From Asticcacaulis tiandongensis (lineage in GTDB: Bacteria > Pseudomonadota > Alphaproteobacteria > Caulobacterales > Caulobacteraceae): a stretch of DNA of 64,000 nucleotides. The position numbers and the translations under genes were made by a program. Of this stretch, positions 32,909 to 41,398 are shown piece by piece. Location of the stretch: NCBI RefSeq assembly GCF_006475605.1, contig NZ_SSBC01000010.1, positions 186,001 to 250,000 on the forward strand. The letters run 5' to 3'. Position 1 is the first letter of the stretch, and each line of letters starts with the position of its first letter. The notes below the pieces were generated by a model. It saw only the letters and a list, made by a program, of their open reading frames with translations. It was not told the DNA's origin and did not search any database.

Positions 32909-33985
32909 AAAAATGGAATTTACCCAAAAAAAATTTACGCTCTGTCGGAAAAAGTGAAACAACAGGCTCCCTTTATTAAAACGGAGGAGGCCACGAAAAA
33001 TGCCCTAATCTTACCGTTTATAAGCAACGTACTTGGGTATGACGTGTTTGATCCTAATGAGGTCATTCCTGAACACATATGCGATATCGGCACAAAAAAA
33101 GGCGAAAAAATAGACTTCGCAATTGTGAATCGTGGCGACATACAAATTCTGATTGAGTGTAAGAAGGTTGGTGAAGAGCTGAATATTAATAATGCGTCTC
33201 AGCTTTTCAGATATTTCCACGTTGAAAAAGCTAGAATATCCATTCTTACGAATGGACGTATTTACAAATTTTTCACCGATCTGGACGCGCCTAATAAAAT
33301 GGATGAACGTCCATTTTTGGAATTGGATTTATTGTCCGTAAACGACAATCATATTGTGGAATTAAAGAAGCTAACAAAAGAATATTTTGATATTGATTCA
33401 ATTATTAGCTCTGCTGGCGAATTGAAATATATTGGCCAGATTAAAAAGGAAATTTCTAACCAAATTCTTCATCCTGAAGAAGGATTGGTAAGATTTTTTG
33501 CTACAAAAGTTTATGACGGCACGCTTACGAAAAAAGTAAGAGACCAGTTTTCTGTTTTGGTCAAAAAATCACTCTCCCAATACATTAATGATCAAGTTAG
33601 TGATCGTTTAAAAGCTGCTCTGAAGAGCTCAAATGCAACGACGGTCGCAGACGAAGTTGATGTTGAGATAAAGAGTGACGAAGAGAGTGGCGAAGATATT
33701 GTGACCACACAAGATGAGGTTGATGGATTTCATATTGTTAAAGCAATAGTCAGAAAAGAAATTGATATTGGCAGGGTGAGTAGCCGTGACACCAGATCGT
33801 ATTTTGGTGTGCTAATTGACGATAACAATAGAAAGCCTTTATGCCGCCGGCACTTTAATAGGGCTAAAAAATACATCGGACTGTTTGATCAGGATAAAAA
33901 AGAAACCCGTTATGAGATCGAGTCATTGGACGATATCTATAGGTTTGCTGACGAACTGTTAGTAACGGCGAAGGGCTATGTGTGA
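32900..33985 (+). CDS. Orphan HsdR N-terminal-domain protein (type I restriction-like nuclease), possible frameshift at start
   Basis: A 361-residue protein if read from ATG 32900. It has the HSDR_N pattern: KTEEATKNALILPFISNVLG, YDVFDPNEVIPEH, then IDFAIVNRGDIQILIECKK, giving the PD-(D/E)xK residues Asp, Glu and Lys (codons at 33113, 33155, 33161). No helicase, HsdM or HsdS gene is near. ATG 32900 has no RBS. GGAGGGG fits ATG 32913, whose product starts MEFTQKK, like relatives of this family, but it hits a stop after 14 codons. A -1 shift in the A8 run (32926-32933) joins it to the main frame. The gene is clearly AT-richer than its neighbours, which suggests transfer. Confidence 0.78.
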   Translation: MEGKNGIYPKKIYALSEKVKQQAPFIKTEEATKNALILPFISNVLGYDVFDPNEVIPEHICDIGTKKGEKIDFAIVNRGDIQILIECKKVGEELNINNASQLFRYFHVEKARISILTNGRIYKFFTDLDAPNKMDERPFLELDLLSVNDNHIVELKKLTKEYFDIDSIISSAGELKYIGQIKKEISNQILHPEEGLVRFFATKVYDGTLTKKVRDQFSVLVKKSLSQYINDQVSDRLKAALKSSNATTVADEVDVEIKSDEESGEDIVTTQDEVDGFHIVKAIVRKEIDIGRVSSRDTRSYFGVLIDDNNRKPLCRRHFNRAKKYIGLFDQDKKETRYEIESLDDIYRFADELLVTAKGYV

Positions 33986-33987
33986 GT

Positions 33988-34020
33988 AAAAAAATCCCCG
34001 CGTCGTGGGGTGACGCGGGG
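33988..34020 (-). terminator. Intrinsic terminator for the minus-strand glycine-zipper gene
   Basis: Arms CCCCGCGTC (33996-34004) and GACGCGGGG (34012-34020) form a stable stem. On the minus strand it is followed by seven T (33994-33988), directly after the stop of the HsdR-N gene on the other strand. No T run follows on the plus strand. Confidence 0.8.
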
Positions 34021-34090
34021 GAGTTGGATCCAAGTCTGTATGCTTCAATAGTGGCGGTGGGAATTTTTACCTTACCTTAAAAGGAAGTAA

Positions 34091-34153
34091 GAAACCCCAT
34101 CCGTCAGCGAAACATTTGTTTCGCTGCCACCTTCCCCATCAAAGATGGGGAAG
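34091..34153 (-). repeat. Palindromic intergenic element, copy A
   Basis: Two perfect hairpins lie side by side: CAGCGAAACA/TGTTTCGCTG (34105-34126) and CTTCCCCATC/GATGGGGAAG (34131-34153). Read on the minus strand the element has the core AAGGTGGCAGCGAAA followed by GCTGACGGATGGGG, shared in modified form with two copies at 52.6-52.75 kb. REP/BIME-like; the family is unknown to me. Confidence 0.7.
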
Positions 34154-34167
34154 TATGAAGTCATAAT

Positions 34168-34587
34168 CTAGTAACGACGACCGTAGCGGTCGTAGCGGTC
34201 ATGACGGTCGTGGCGACGATTGTCATAACGGCGGTTGTCGCGGCGGTCATAGTGGCGGTCATTGCTGTAGTAGCGGGTATTGGCGCAGGTCGTATTGTCC
34301 TTACCGACCTTAGAGCCGACAACTGCCCCCAGAACCGCGCCTAAGACCATACCTTCGGTCTTGGCATTGTCAGCGGCGACGCCGTTACCCAGGGCCGCAC
34401 CGGCCAGACCGCCGATGATCGCACCGTTGGTCTTGTTGGTGCTCTTACGATCACCGCAGGTTTCGTAGCGGTTATCGTAATGACGGTAGTCACGGGCAGA
34501 GGCCGTACCGGCCAGGCCTGCGCTGAGGATCATGCCAGACGCCAATGCCGACATGATAATCTTTTGGGTTTTGCTGGTCTTGAACAT
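34168..34587 (-). CDS. Glycine-zipper 2TM-domain secreted protein, Arg/Asp/His/Tyr-rich tail
   Basis: The 139-residue protein has a signal peptide (KIIMSALASGMILSAGLAGT, cut near SARD), a glycine zipper (NGAIIGGLAGAALGNGVAA and GMVLGAVLGAVVGSKVG) and a tail of about 40 residues made of R, D, H, Y and N in units like DRRDNRRYDNRR. Such zippers (Rick_17kDa_Anti/SlyB-like) insert in or lie on the envelope. The tail may bind metals or polyanions; this is inference. AAGGA lies eight bases before the ATG. A longer relative with the same tail type is at 44.6 kb. Confidence 0.82.
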   Translation of the reverse strand: MFKTSKTQKIIMSALASGMILSAGLAGTASARDYRHYDNRYETCGDRKSTNKTNGAIIGGLAGAALGNGVAADNAKTEGMVLGAVLGAVVGSKVGKDNTTCANTRYYSNDRHYDRRDNRRYDNRRHDRHDRYDRYGRRY

Positions 34588-34699
34588 GATCTAATTCCTT
34601 CATTTCTGGCCTTAAAGACTTTTGTCTGGGGGACTTTCGTCTGTGGGGCCGTTGATGAGACCCTTTATAAGGGGGCGAACCTGAACGGCACTTGAGAGG

Positions 34700-34719
34700 T
34701 TCGTTCATCTTCGTTCATC
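34700..34719 (+). repeat. Tandem 10-base repeat in the promoter gap before the RNA methyltransferase gene
   Basis: TTCGTTCATC occurs twice without a gap (34700-34719) in the 229-base divergent region between the glycine-zipper gene and the methyltransferase gene. It could be a pair of regulator sites. Nothing else is clear in the gap. Confidence 0.5.
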
Positions 34720-34816
34720 GGGCATTTTTTTAGAAAAGCGGATGAAACGGGAATTAGGGCTTGGTTCCGGCGCGGCTTTGACCTTATGACAGCGCTGGTT
34801 TTTAAAGGCACAGGTT

Positions 34817-36058
34817 ATGGGTGAACAGGTCAGTACAATCACGCGCGTAGGCTTTCAGGGCGATGGTATTACGCCTGAGGGCCTGTTTGTGCCCTTAACC
34901 TTACCGGATGAACAGGTGCGTATTGCCGTGGGTAAGGACAATCAGGCTCGCCTGCTTGAGGTATTAAGCCTTAGCCCTGAGCGAACAGAGCCACCCTGTA
35001 AGCATTTCAGTGTCTGCGGTGGCTGTGCCTTGCAGCATTGGGAGATGACCCCTTACAGCGCGTGGAAGCGCGACATGGTTATATCTGTCCTTGAAAAGGC
35101 TGGCCTTGAGACCGAATTTGGGCCAATCCTGACGACACCGCCTGAGACGCGTCGCCGTGTTGGGCTTCATGCCAAAAAGATAAAGGGGCGCACCGAACTG
35201 GGCTTCAAGATGCGCAGATCCTGGGAACAGGTCCGCATTGAGGAATGTCCGGTGGCCGATCCGGCGCTGATCAGGGCCATACCCTATCTGTCTGAGATTG
35301 CGTCGGTGCTGTTTGAGCATCCGAAATCGGCACCGATCCTTCAGGTGACCCTGTCGCAGACGGGGCTGGATATCGACATCAGGGGGGTTGAGCGCAACAA
35401 AAGCGGCGGCTTAAGTGCTGATGCTCGTATGCAGATTGCTATGATCGCGGGCGAACATGATATTGCGCGCATTACCCTGTCTGAGGAAATCCTCTATCAG
35501 AGCCGCTTGCCGAGCGTGCGTTTTGGTCGGGCACTGGTCGACTTGCCGCCGGCGTCGTTTTTACAGGCTTCCGCCAAATCCGAAGCGGATATGGTCGGAC
35601 TGGTGAAAGAGGCGATTGCCGGCTGTAAAAACGTCGCTGATCTGTTTTGCGGGGCGGGTGCCTTTACCTTTCCGATGGCTGAAATTGCCAGTGTCTATGC
35701 CGTTGACGGTGCGGGTGGGGCTGTGAGTGCGCTTAAGGCGGCGATTGGCCGTGCGCCTGGTCTTAAGCCCATTCGGGCGGAGACGCGTGACCTGTTCCGG
35801 CGTCCGCTGGTGAGGGAAGAACTGTCGGTGTTTGATGCGGTGGTGTTCGATCCGCCGCGTGCCGGTGCCGAGGCGCAGGCCCGTGAACTGGCGCAGTCAA
35901 AGGTCAGTAAGGTTATAGGCGTCAGTTGTAATCCGCAAACCTTTGCCCGCGACGCTCAGATTTTGACGCAATCGGGCTTTAAACTCGATAAGGTGACGCC
36001 TATAGATCAGTTCTTATGGTCAACCCATGTGGAACTGGTGGCCGTCTTCTCACGATAA
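34817..36058 (+). CDS. Class I SAM-dependent 23S rRNA/tRNA m5U methyltransferase (RumA/TrmA family)
   Basis: This 413-residue enzyme has an N-terminal TRAM-like part, then the Fe-S site CKHFSVCGGCALQHW with CX6CX2C, and a C-terminal Rossmann domain. The motifs are NVADLFCGAGAFTFPMA (SAM), VFDPPRAGAE and SCNPQTFARDA, with the catalytic Cys in the last. It methylates C5 of uridines in rRNA; which site (747 or 1939) cannot be fixed. AAAGG lies eight bases before the ATG in a 15-base leader (34802-34816) that occurs again before the next gene. Confidence 0.9.
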   Translation: MGEQVSTITRVGFQGDGITPEGLFVPLTLPDEQVRIAVGKDNQARLLEVLSLSPERTEPPCKHFSVCGGCALQHWEMTPYSAWKRDMVISVLEKAGLETEFGPILTTPPETRRRVGLHAKKIKGRTELGFKMRRSWEQVRIEECPVADPALIRAIPYLSEIASVLFEHPKSAPILQVTLSQTGLDIDIRGVERNKSGGLSADARMQIAMIAGEHDIARITLSEEILYQSRLPSVRFGRALVDLPPASFLQASAKSEADMVGLVKEAIAGCKNVADLFCGAGAFTFPMAEIASVYAVDGAGGAVSALKAAIGRAPGLKPIRAETRDLFRRPLVREELSVFDAVVFDPPRAGAEAQARELAQSKVSKVIGVSCNPQTFARDAQILTQSGFKLDKVTPIDQFLWSTHVELVAVFSR

Positions 36059-36073
36059 TTAAAGGCACAGGTT

Positions 36074-36748
36074 TTGATCTCGGTTATCATCCCGACCCTC
36101 AATGACGAAGCGACGCTGGTGCGCACCCTTTCAGGTCTGGTGCCTGCGGTGGTGGACGGGCTGATCAAGGAAGTGATCATTGCCGATGGGGGTTCCGAAG
36201 ACGCCACGCTTGAGATCGCCGATTCGACCGGTTGCCGCATTGTCAGAACCGACGCCAATCGTGGACTGCAACTGTGGCAGGGCTGTCGTGAGGCAAGGGG
36301 GGACTGGCTTCTGATCCTTCATCCCGATTCCCTGCTGACGGAGGGCTGGATGAGCCATGTGGAGGAGCATATCAAACGTCATCCGCTGCGTGCCGGATAT
36401 TTCCGTCTGAGCTTTGATGATCCGTCATGGTTTGCCCGATTGTGGGGTGAGGTTGTAGCCTTTAATTCGCGCTGGCTGGCCTTGCCGACCGGTGATCACG
36501 GGCTTTTGTTGTCGCGGCCGCTGTATGATGCGGTGGGCGGCTATAAGGAGCGGGTGGTCTATGAGGATCTGGGGATGGATCTGGCGCTCGGTCGGGCGCG
36601 TTTGCGGGCCATACCGGCAGCGCTTGTCACCAATGGGGAGCGTTTCCGCAGGGGCGGCTGGTATCTGTCGCTGGTGACCAGATTTAGCCGTCTGGTGCTT
36701 TATGGTCTGGGCTTTCCGCCCAAGCCGCCAACGAAGAAACCCAACTGA
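36074..36748 (+). CDS. Family 2 glycosyltransferase, TIGR04283-like
   Basis: The 224-residue enzyme is a short GT2: ISVIIPTLNDEATL, VIIADGGSEDATLEIAD, LILHPDSLLTEGW, then GDHGLLLSRPLYDAVGGYKE and VYEDLGMDLALGRAR. This matches the TIGR04283 type, in some genomes linked to arsenosugar synthesis, but no arsenic gene lies here, so I do not transfer that role. The start is TTG 36074, preceded by the same 15 bases (TTAAAGGCACAGGTT) as the methyltransferase. The genes are 15 bases apart and co-transcribed. The end abuts the convergent lytic transglycosylase. Confidence 0.82.
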   Translation: MISVIIPTLNDEATLVRTLSGLVPAVVDGLIKEVIIADGGSEDATLEIADSTGCRIVRTDANRGLQLWQGCREARGDWLLILHPDSLLTEGWMSHVEEHIKRHPLRAGYFRLSFDDPSWFARLWGEVVAFNSRWLALPTGDHGLLLSRPLYDAVGGYKERVVYEDLGMDLALGRARLRAIPAALVTNGERFRRGGWYLSLVTRFSRLVLYGLGFPPKPPTKKPN

Positions 36749-38518
36749 TCAGAGGTCTTTGAGGATATCGATGCGGCGTGCGCCGGTGGCGGCGTGCTCA
36801 AGGGTGGGGCTTTCCTTGCCCATAAGCTGGCGGTAGATCCAGTAGCTGGCGATGACCTCTTCGGTATATTGGCGGGTCTGGGCGACAGGGATCGATTCAA
36901 GGAACAGTAGCGGATCGGCATCTTCCCCCAGTGACCGCTTGGCCTCAAGGACCCACTTCTCACCGGCATTATAGGCCGCAATGGCACGGAACAGATCGCC
37001 ATCGACAATATTGGTGCCCAGCAGCCGTAAAATATAGTCCTGACCAATGGTAATATTATAGTTGGCATCAAGCAGCCGGTCAGGATTGCGCATCAGGCTG
37101 TTGTCTTTGGTGACAATGGCCGCTGTGGCCGGTGCCAGTTGCAGCAGGCCGTAGGCGCCAGCGTAACTCTTGGCCTTGGGATTGAATTTGCTCTCTTTTT
37201 TAGCCAGAGAGAAGATCAATGCCTTATTGATCTTATAGCCGCCGGAGGGTTCAAATTCCGGCATGGTATAGAGTGAGGGATCAAACAAACGGTCCGTAGG
37301 CTTGATCTTGCTGATCGACAGATCATGGAGACTGGCATAGGCCAGCCAGCGGTTGCGCGCCTCTTCGTCCGGTGAACTCTGGATCGCGGCCTGAAGTTCG
37401 GTGCGGGCATCGGTGCGGCGGTTCAGCTGAATGAGGTGATTGACGCGTAGTGCCTGCGGGTCATCCCTTGTCCAGTTCAGATCAGCCTTGAGGCTGGCGC
37501 TATACTGGCCGCGCGTGTCCGCGCTGTGGACGGGATGAAGCCCGCGCTGGGCACGTACGACCGCCGGTTCAACCCCGAGACTTTGCTCGGCCACCAGACC
37601 ATAGAAGGTAAAGGGGAATGAGGCGGCGATTTTGAAATAGAAATCAGCCTCTTCGGCTTTTTTCTGTTTCAGGGCGCTGCGACCGGCCCAATAGGCCCCG
37701 CCAGACTGACTCCAGGCGTTCTGGCTTGGGTCATTGACGATAAATTCAAAGTGTTTTTGTGCCTCGGCATAGCGTTTCAAGCGCCAGGCGGCGAGACCGG
37801 CCACCCAGCGGTCGCCTACCTGAATGCCTAAGCGGATAGCCTCTTCGAGCTGATTATTATTATAGGCGGAACGGGCGGATTTCGGCGTCAGGTTCGAATC
37901 GGGGCCAGCGGTGGCCGCCTTGATTTCGGTGCGCGGCCCAAGGCTCTGGCTGGTGATGGTCAGTTTACGCGCAGTGCCTGAATTGGCCGCGAGAATCGGG
38001 AAGGGCGGGTCTTCGGCTCCTTGGGGTTTCTTACGTTTTGCCAGATTCCAGACGCGCATGGCCTGAGGGTGATCGGGATAGAGATCAAGCCATTGCATCA
38101 GTTCTTCGTAGGTCGAACTGTAGTTGGCGTGAAACAGCTTGTTGAAGCTGATATAGCCCATGAGAGATGTATCACTGACATTGGCCACTGCCGCTTCGCC
38201 AGCGGTGAAATCGCCCTTGTCAATCAGGGTAAAGGCCGTGCGGTAGGCTTCGGTATCACTGAGGCTCATGCCCCGGAGGGGGGAGTTCAGGGGGCGTGAC
38301 TGGCGCAGGCTGGTATAGGGTTTGGGGCCGGACTCAGATGTCGGGGCGGAGGCCAGTAGCTTATCGGGGGTTTTAACCGCCGTTTTGGATTGCAGGAAGG
38401 CGTTAATGTTGGCGTCATCTGAGGCGGTGGTAACGGTGTCTGAGGCAAGGGCCGGAACACTGAGCAGAGCCCAGACAGATACAGCGCAAAAAAGCGGACG
38501 CAAACCTGCAGTCATCAT
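36749..38518 (-). CDS. Soluble lytic murein transglycosylase (Slt70-like)
   Basis: This 589-residue periplasmic enzyme has a signal peptide (PLFCAVSVWALLSVPALAS), a long alpha-superhelical part with TPR-like repeats (about 80-410) and a C-terminal SLT domain. The catalytic Glu is in FSLAKKESKFNPKAKS; the GLLQLAPATAAI motif and the AIAAYNAGEKWV motif follow as usual. It cuts peptidoglycan chains to 1,6-anhydro-muropeptides. It stands alone, with its own promoter in the 131 bases before the UDG stop region. The length is close to that of the E. coli enzyme. Confidence 0.9.
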   Translation of the reverse strand: MMTAGLRPLFCAVSVWALLSVPALASDTVTTASDDANINAFLQSKTAVKTPDKLLASAPTSESGPKPYTSLRQSRPLNSPLRGMSLSDTEAYRTAFTLIDKGDFTAGEAAVANVSDTSLMGYISFNKLFHANYSSTYEELMQWLDLYPDHPQAMRVWNLAKRKKPQGAEDPPFPILAANSGTARKLTITSQSLGPRTEIKAATAGPDSNLTPKSARSAYNNNQLEEAIRLGIQVGDRWVAGLAAWRLKRYAEAQKHFEFIVNDPSQNAWSQSGGAYWAGRSALKQKKAEEADFYFKIAASFPFTFYGLVAEQSLGVEPAVVRAQRGLHPVHSADTRGQYSASLKADLNWTRDDPQALRVNHLIQLNRRTDARTELQAAIQSSPDEEARNRWLAYASLHDLSISKIKPTDRLFDPSLYTMPEFEPSGGYKINKALIFSLAKKESKFNPKAKSYAGAYGLLQLAPATAAIVTKDNSLMRNPDRLLDANYNITIGQDYILRLLGTNIVDGDLFRAIAAYNAGEKWVLEAKRSLGEDADPLLFLESIPVAQTRQYTEEVIASYWIYRQLMGKESPTLEHAATGARRIDILKDL

Positions 38519-38649
38519 GCATTGCTTCCTTCGCAGAGTTTCGACAAAACTGCCGATCGGTTAAGCTGTCGTAAGGGCCCGCCCAGGGTGAGGGGGGAAA
38601 CCTAACCAAATATTAATAACAGGGCAACCCCTCAGGTCGCGGTTTAGCC

Positions 38650-39501
38650 TTATGCCTTGGGCGAGGGGGCCGTGGCACGCAGTAAATCCCGCCACAGCAG
38701 GCCTTTGGCCATAGGTTGCGTCAGGACAAGGGAGGGGTGGTAGCTGGCGAATGCGGGGATTTTGTGGCCATCCGTGCAGGAAATATCAAAGCGGCGGCCT
38801 CTGAGTTTCTGTACGCCTTCGGTGGTATTGAGCGTCACCCGTGCGCCGGTCGCGCCCAGCAGGATCACCCGATGAGGCCGCAGAAGCTCTATGGCTTTTT
38901 GCGTAAAGATGGCCGTAAGCTGCACGTCTTCGTCGGTGGCCGGACGCCCGCCTGCCGGTCGCCAGTACAGGCCCGGCAACAGATAGCTCTGGTCATAAAT
39001 GCCCAGCGCCTTGAGGATCGTATCCATCAGGCGACCGGTTTTTCCGGAAAAGACGCGGCCGGTGCTGTCTTCGTCTGTGTCGGGGACATCGCCGATAATC
39101 AGATAGTCTGAGGTCTGACTTTCCGGATTCGCAAACCGTCCTGAAACCCTCTGTCTGGCCCCTTCATATTTGAGCGGAAAGGCCTCGAAATCGTCGAGCG
39201 CCTTATAAAGGCCGGTCATGTCCGTAGCTGACCTTATCAGGTCTTTGGCCTGAGATATGGCCAGATCAAGGTCAAAATACTTAAGATTTTCAGGACGTAA
39301 GGCCGCACCCGTGGCCGCTGTAGCCGCCGGTGCCACAAGGGTGGCGACCACTTCGGGCGGCTTTGGGGCAAAACGGGATTTATTTTCTTCGACGGTTCGG
39401 TTAATAGGTTGTAATTCATAGGCTTCTTCAAGCTCATGATCGAGGAAAAAGCGCAGATAGCTTTCCCATTCCGAAGACAGGCTGTTGACGGAAGAAGACA
39501 T
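38650..39501 (-). CDS. Uracil-DNA glycosylase superfamily (type 4-like) protein lacking Fe-S cysteines
   Basis: This 283-residue protein matches the type 4/5 UDG fold over residues 125-275: SDYLIIGDVPDTDEDSTGRV followed by FSGKTGRLMDTILKALGI, then GLYWRPAGGRPATDED, LLGATGARVTLN and YHPSLVLTQ near the end. In type 4 enzymes the first motif reads GEAPGxxED and four cysteines hold an Fe-S cluster. Here the first motif is GDVPDTDED, the usual FGCPLK is EAFPLK and only one Cys (near 230) remains. It may be inactive, or a changed DNA-repair or DNA-binding protein. The N-terminal 110 residues are low in conserved motifs. ATG 39501 gives the normal start. Confidence 0.8.
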   Translation of the reverse strand: MSSSVNSLSSEWESYLRFFLDHELEEAYELQPINRTVEENKSRFAPKPPEVVATLVAPAATAATGAALRPENLKYFDLDLAISQAKDLIRSATDMTGLYKALDDFEAFPLKYEGARQRVSGRFANPESQTSDYLIIGDVPDTDEDSTGRVFSGKTGRLMDTILKALGIYDQSYLLPGLYWRPAGGRPATDEDVQLTAIFTQKAIELLRPHRVILLGATGARVTLNTTEGVQKLRGRRFDISCTDGHKIPAFASYHPSLVLTQPMAKGLLWRDLLRATAPSPKA

Positions 39502-39625
39502 GAACCCTAATGCCTGAAGAAATTGCCACAATAATCAAAGACAGCTTTTGACTATCCTTGCGGAAGCTGTGTCACAACCAATCGCCATATAAATACCGAG
39601 GCGTCAAGGAAGAAGGAACGACGGC

Positions 39626-41308
39626 ATGACCGAAGCGGCGGCCATTGCAGGCATTGAGCGCGAGTCGATGGACTATGATGTGGTCATCGTCGGGGGCGGC
39701 CCTGCGGGCCTTTCGGCGGCTATTCGCCTGAAGCAGCAGGCGGAAAAGGCGGGCACAGATATTAGTGTCGCGCTTTTGGAAAAAGGCTCTGAAATCGGTG
39801 CGCATATATTGTCGGGAGCGGTGATTGATCCGTCGGGCCTTAATCAGCTTTTCCCCGACTGGAAACAACGCGGTGCGCCGCTTGAGACCGCCGTGACCGG
39901 GGATCATTTTATCTATCTTGGGCCGCAAGGTGCGCTGGATATTTCATGGCTGCCTATGCCGTCCTACATGAAAAATCACGGCTGCTATATTGCGTCTCTG
40001 GCCAATCTGACGCGCTGGCTGGCTGAGCAGGCCGAAGCCTTAGGCGTCGAGGTCTATCCGGGCATGGCCTGTTCGGAAGTGCTTTATAACGAAGACGAGG
40101 CTGTGGCCGGTGTTGTGGCCGGTGTGTTTGGCATTGATCGTGAGGGCAAGCCAAAAGCCGATTTCCAGCCCGGTCTGGAACTCAGGGCAAAATACACCTT
40201 CTTTGCCGAAGGGGTGCGCGGATCGCTGTCGGAGCAGGTCATCAAAAAATTCGATCTGGCCCGCGACAGTCAGGTTCAGAAATATGGCACGGGCATTAAG
40301 GAGCTGTGGCAGGTTCCGGCGCACAAGCACCGTCCGGGCTATGTGCAGCATACGCTTGGCTGGCCGCTGGATAATGCCACGGGGGGCGGTTCGTTCCTTT
40401 ATCATTTTGGTGACCGGTATGTCGCCGTGGGCTTTGTGGTGCATCTGAACTACAAGAACCCCTATCTGTCGCCGTTCGATGAATTTCAGCGTTTCAAGCA
40501 GCATCCGGTGGTGCGTGAACACCTTGAGGGCGGGCAACGCGTGTCCTATGGGGCGCGGGCGATTACCGAAGGCGGCTATCAATCCGTACCACGCTTAAGC
40601 TTCCCCGGTGGGGCGCTGATTGGCTGTTCGGCAGGCTTTGTAAATGTGCCGCGCATCAAGGGCAGTCATAATGCCGTGAAAAGCGGTATTCTGGCGGCAG
40701 ATGCGGCCTTTGCGGCCCTGACCGGCGCTGAGGCACCGGCAACGCTTACGGCCTATGACGAGGCCTATCAGGCGTCCGACATTGCCCGCGAACTGAAGCT
40801 GGTGCGCAATGTGAAGCCGCTCCTGAGTCGTTTCGGCACCTTCGCCGGTACGATTCTGGGCGGTGTGGACATGACGCTTACGGGGCTTCTGGGTGGTTTT
40901 TCACCGTGGGGAACGCTTAAGCACGGCAAGACCGATGCCGCATCCACGGGACTGGTTAAGGACTACAAGCCGATTGCCTATCCGAAGCCGGACGGGGTGT
41001 TGAGCTTCGACAAGCTGTCGTCGGTATTTGTCTCCAACACCAACCACGAAGAAGATCAGCCGGTTCACCTTAAACTTAAGGACCCTGAGATTCCGATCGC
41101 CATCAACCTGCCGAAATATGCCGAACCGGCGCAGCGCTATTGTCCGGCGGCGGTTTATGAGGTGGTGGAGGAGAACGGCAAGCCGCGTTTCCAGATCAAT
41201 GCCCAGAACTGCGTTCACTGCAAAACCTGTGATATCAAGGACCCGACACAGAATATTGTCTGGACGACGCCCGAAGGCGGGGGCGGCCCCAACTATCCGA
41301 ATATGTAA
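39626..41308 (+). CDS. Electron transfer flavoprotein-ubiquinone oxidoreductase
   Basis: The 560-residue enzyme passes electrons from ETF, reduced by fatty-acid and amino-acid dehydrogenases, to ubiquinone. It has an FAD motif near the N-terminus (YDVVIVGGGPAGLSAAIRLK), a middle part with the membrane-surface helix and quinone site, and a C-terminal 4Fe-4S domain (RYCPAAVYEVV, then INAQNCVHCKTCDIKDPTQ) with all four cysteines. AGGA lies near the ATG. The length is close to that of the usual ETF-QO. No etfAB genes are in the window. Confidence 0.95.
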   Translation: MTEAAAIAGIERESMDYDVVIVGGGPAGLSAAIRLKQQAEKAGTDISVALLEKGSEIGAHILSGAVIDPSGLNQLFPDWKQRGAPLETAVTGDHFIYLGPQGALDISWLPMPSYMKNHGCYIASLANLTRWLAEQAEALGVEVYPGMACSEVLYNEDEAVAGVVAGVFGIDREGKPKADFQPGLELRAKYTFFAEGVRGSLSEQVIKKFDLARDSQVQKYGTGIKELWQVPAHKHRPGYVQHTLGWPLDNATGGGSFLYHFGDRYVAVGFVVHLNYKNPYLSPFDEFQRFKQHPVVREHLEGGQRVSYGARAITEGGYQSVPRLSFPGGALIGCSAGFVNVPRIKGSHNAVKSGILAADAAFAALTGAEAPATLTAYDEAYQASDIARELKLVRNVKPLLSRFGTFAGTILGGVDMTLTGLLGGFSPWGTLKHGKTDAASTGLVKDYKPIAYPKPDGVLSFDKLSSVFVSNTNHEEDQPVHLKLKDPEIPIAINLPKYAEPAQRYCPAAVYEVVEENGKPRFQINAQNCVHCKTCDIKDPTQNIVWTTPEGGGGPNYPNM

Positions 41309-41398
41309 TTTAGCGGTAAAAGCGAGCGGGGGACTTGATCCGGCCGTCATTCAGAGGTTCACTCAGAATACACGCTTACAGAAAGTGCCTTTGATCAT

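Noticed and set aside
33988-34020. The GC-rich stem as terminator of the HsdR-N gene
   Set aside because: The T run is on the minus-strand side only, so it fits the glycine-zipper gene; weak action for the plus strand is not excluded.
36074-36748. Assignment of the TIGR04283-like glycosyltransferase to arsenosugar synthesis
   Set aside because: No arsenic-related gene is in the window; only the family resemblance supports it.
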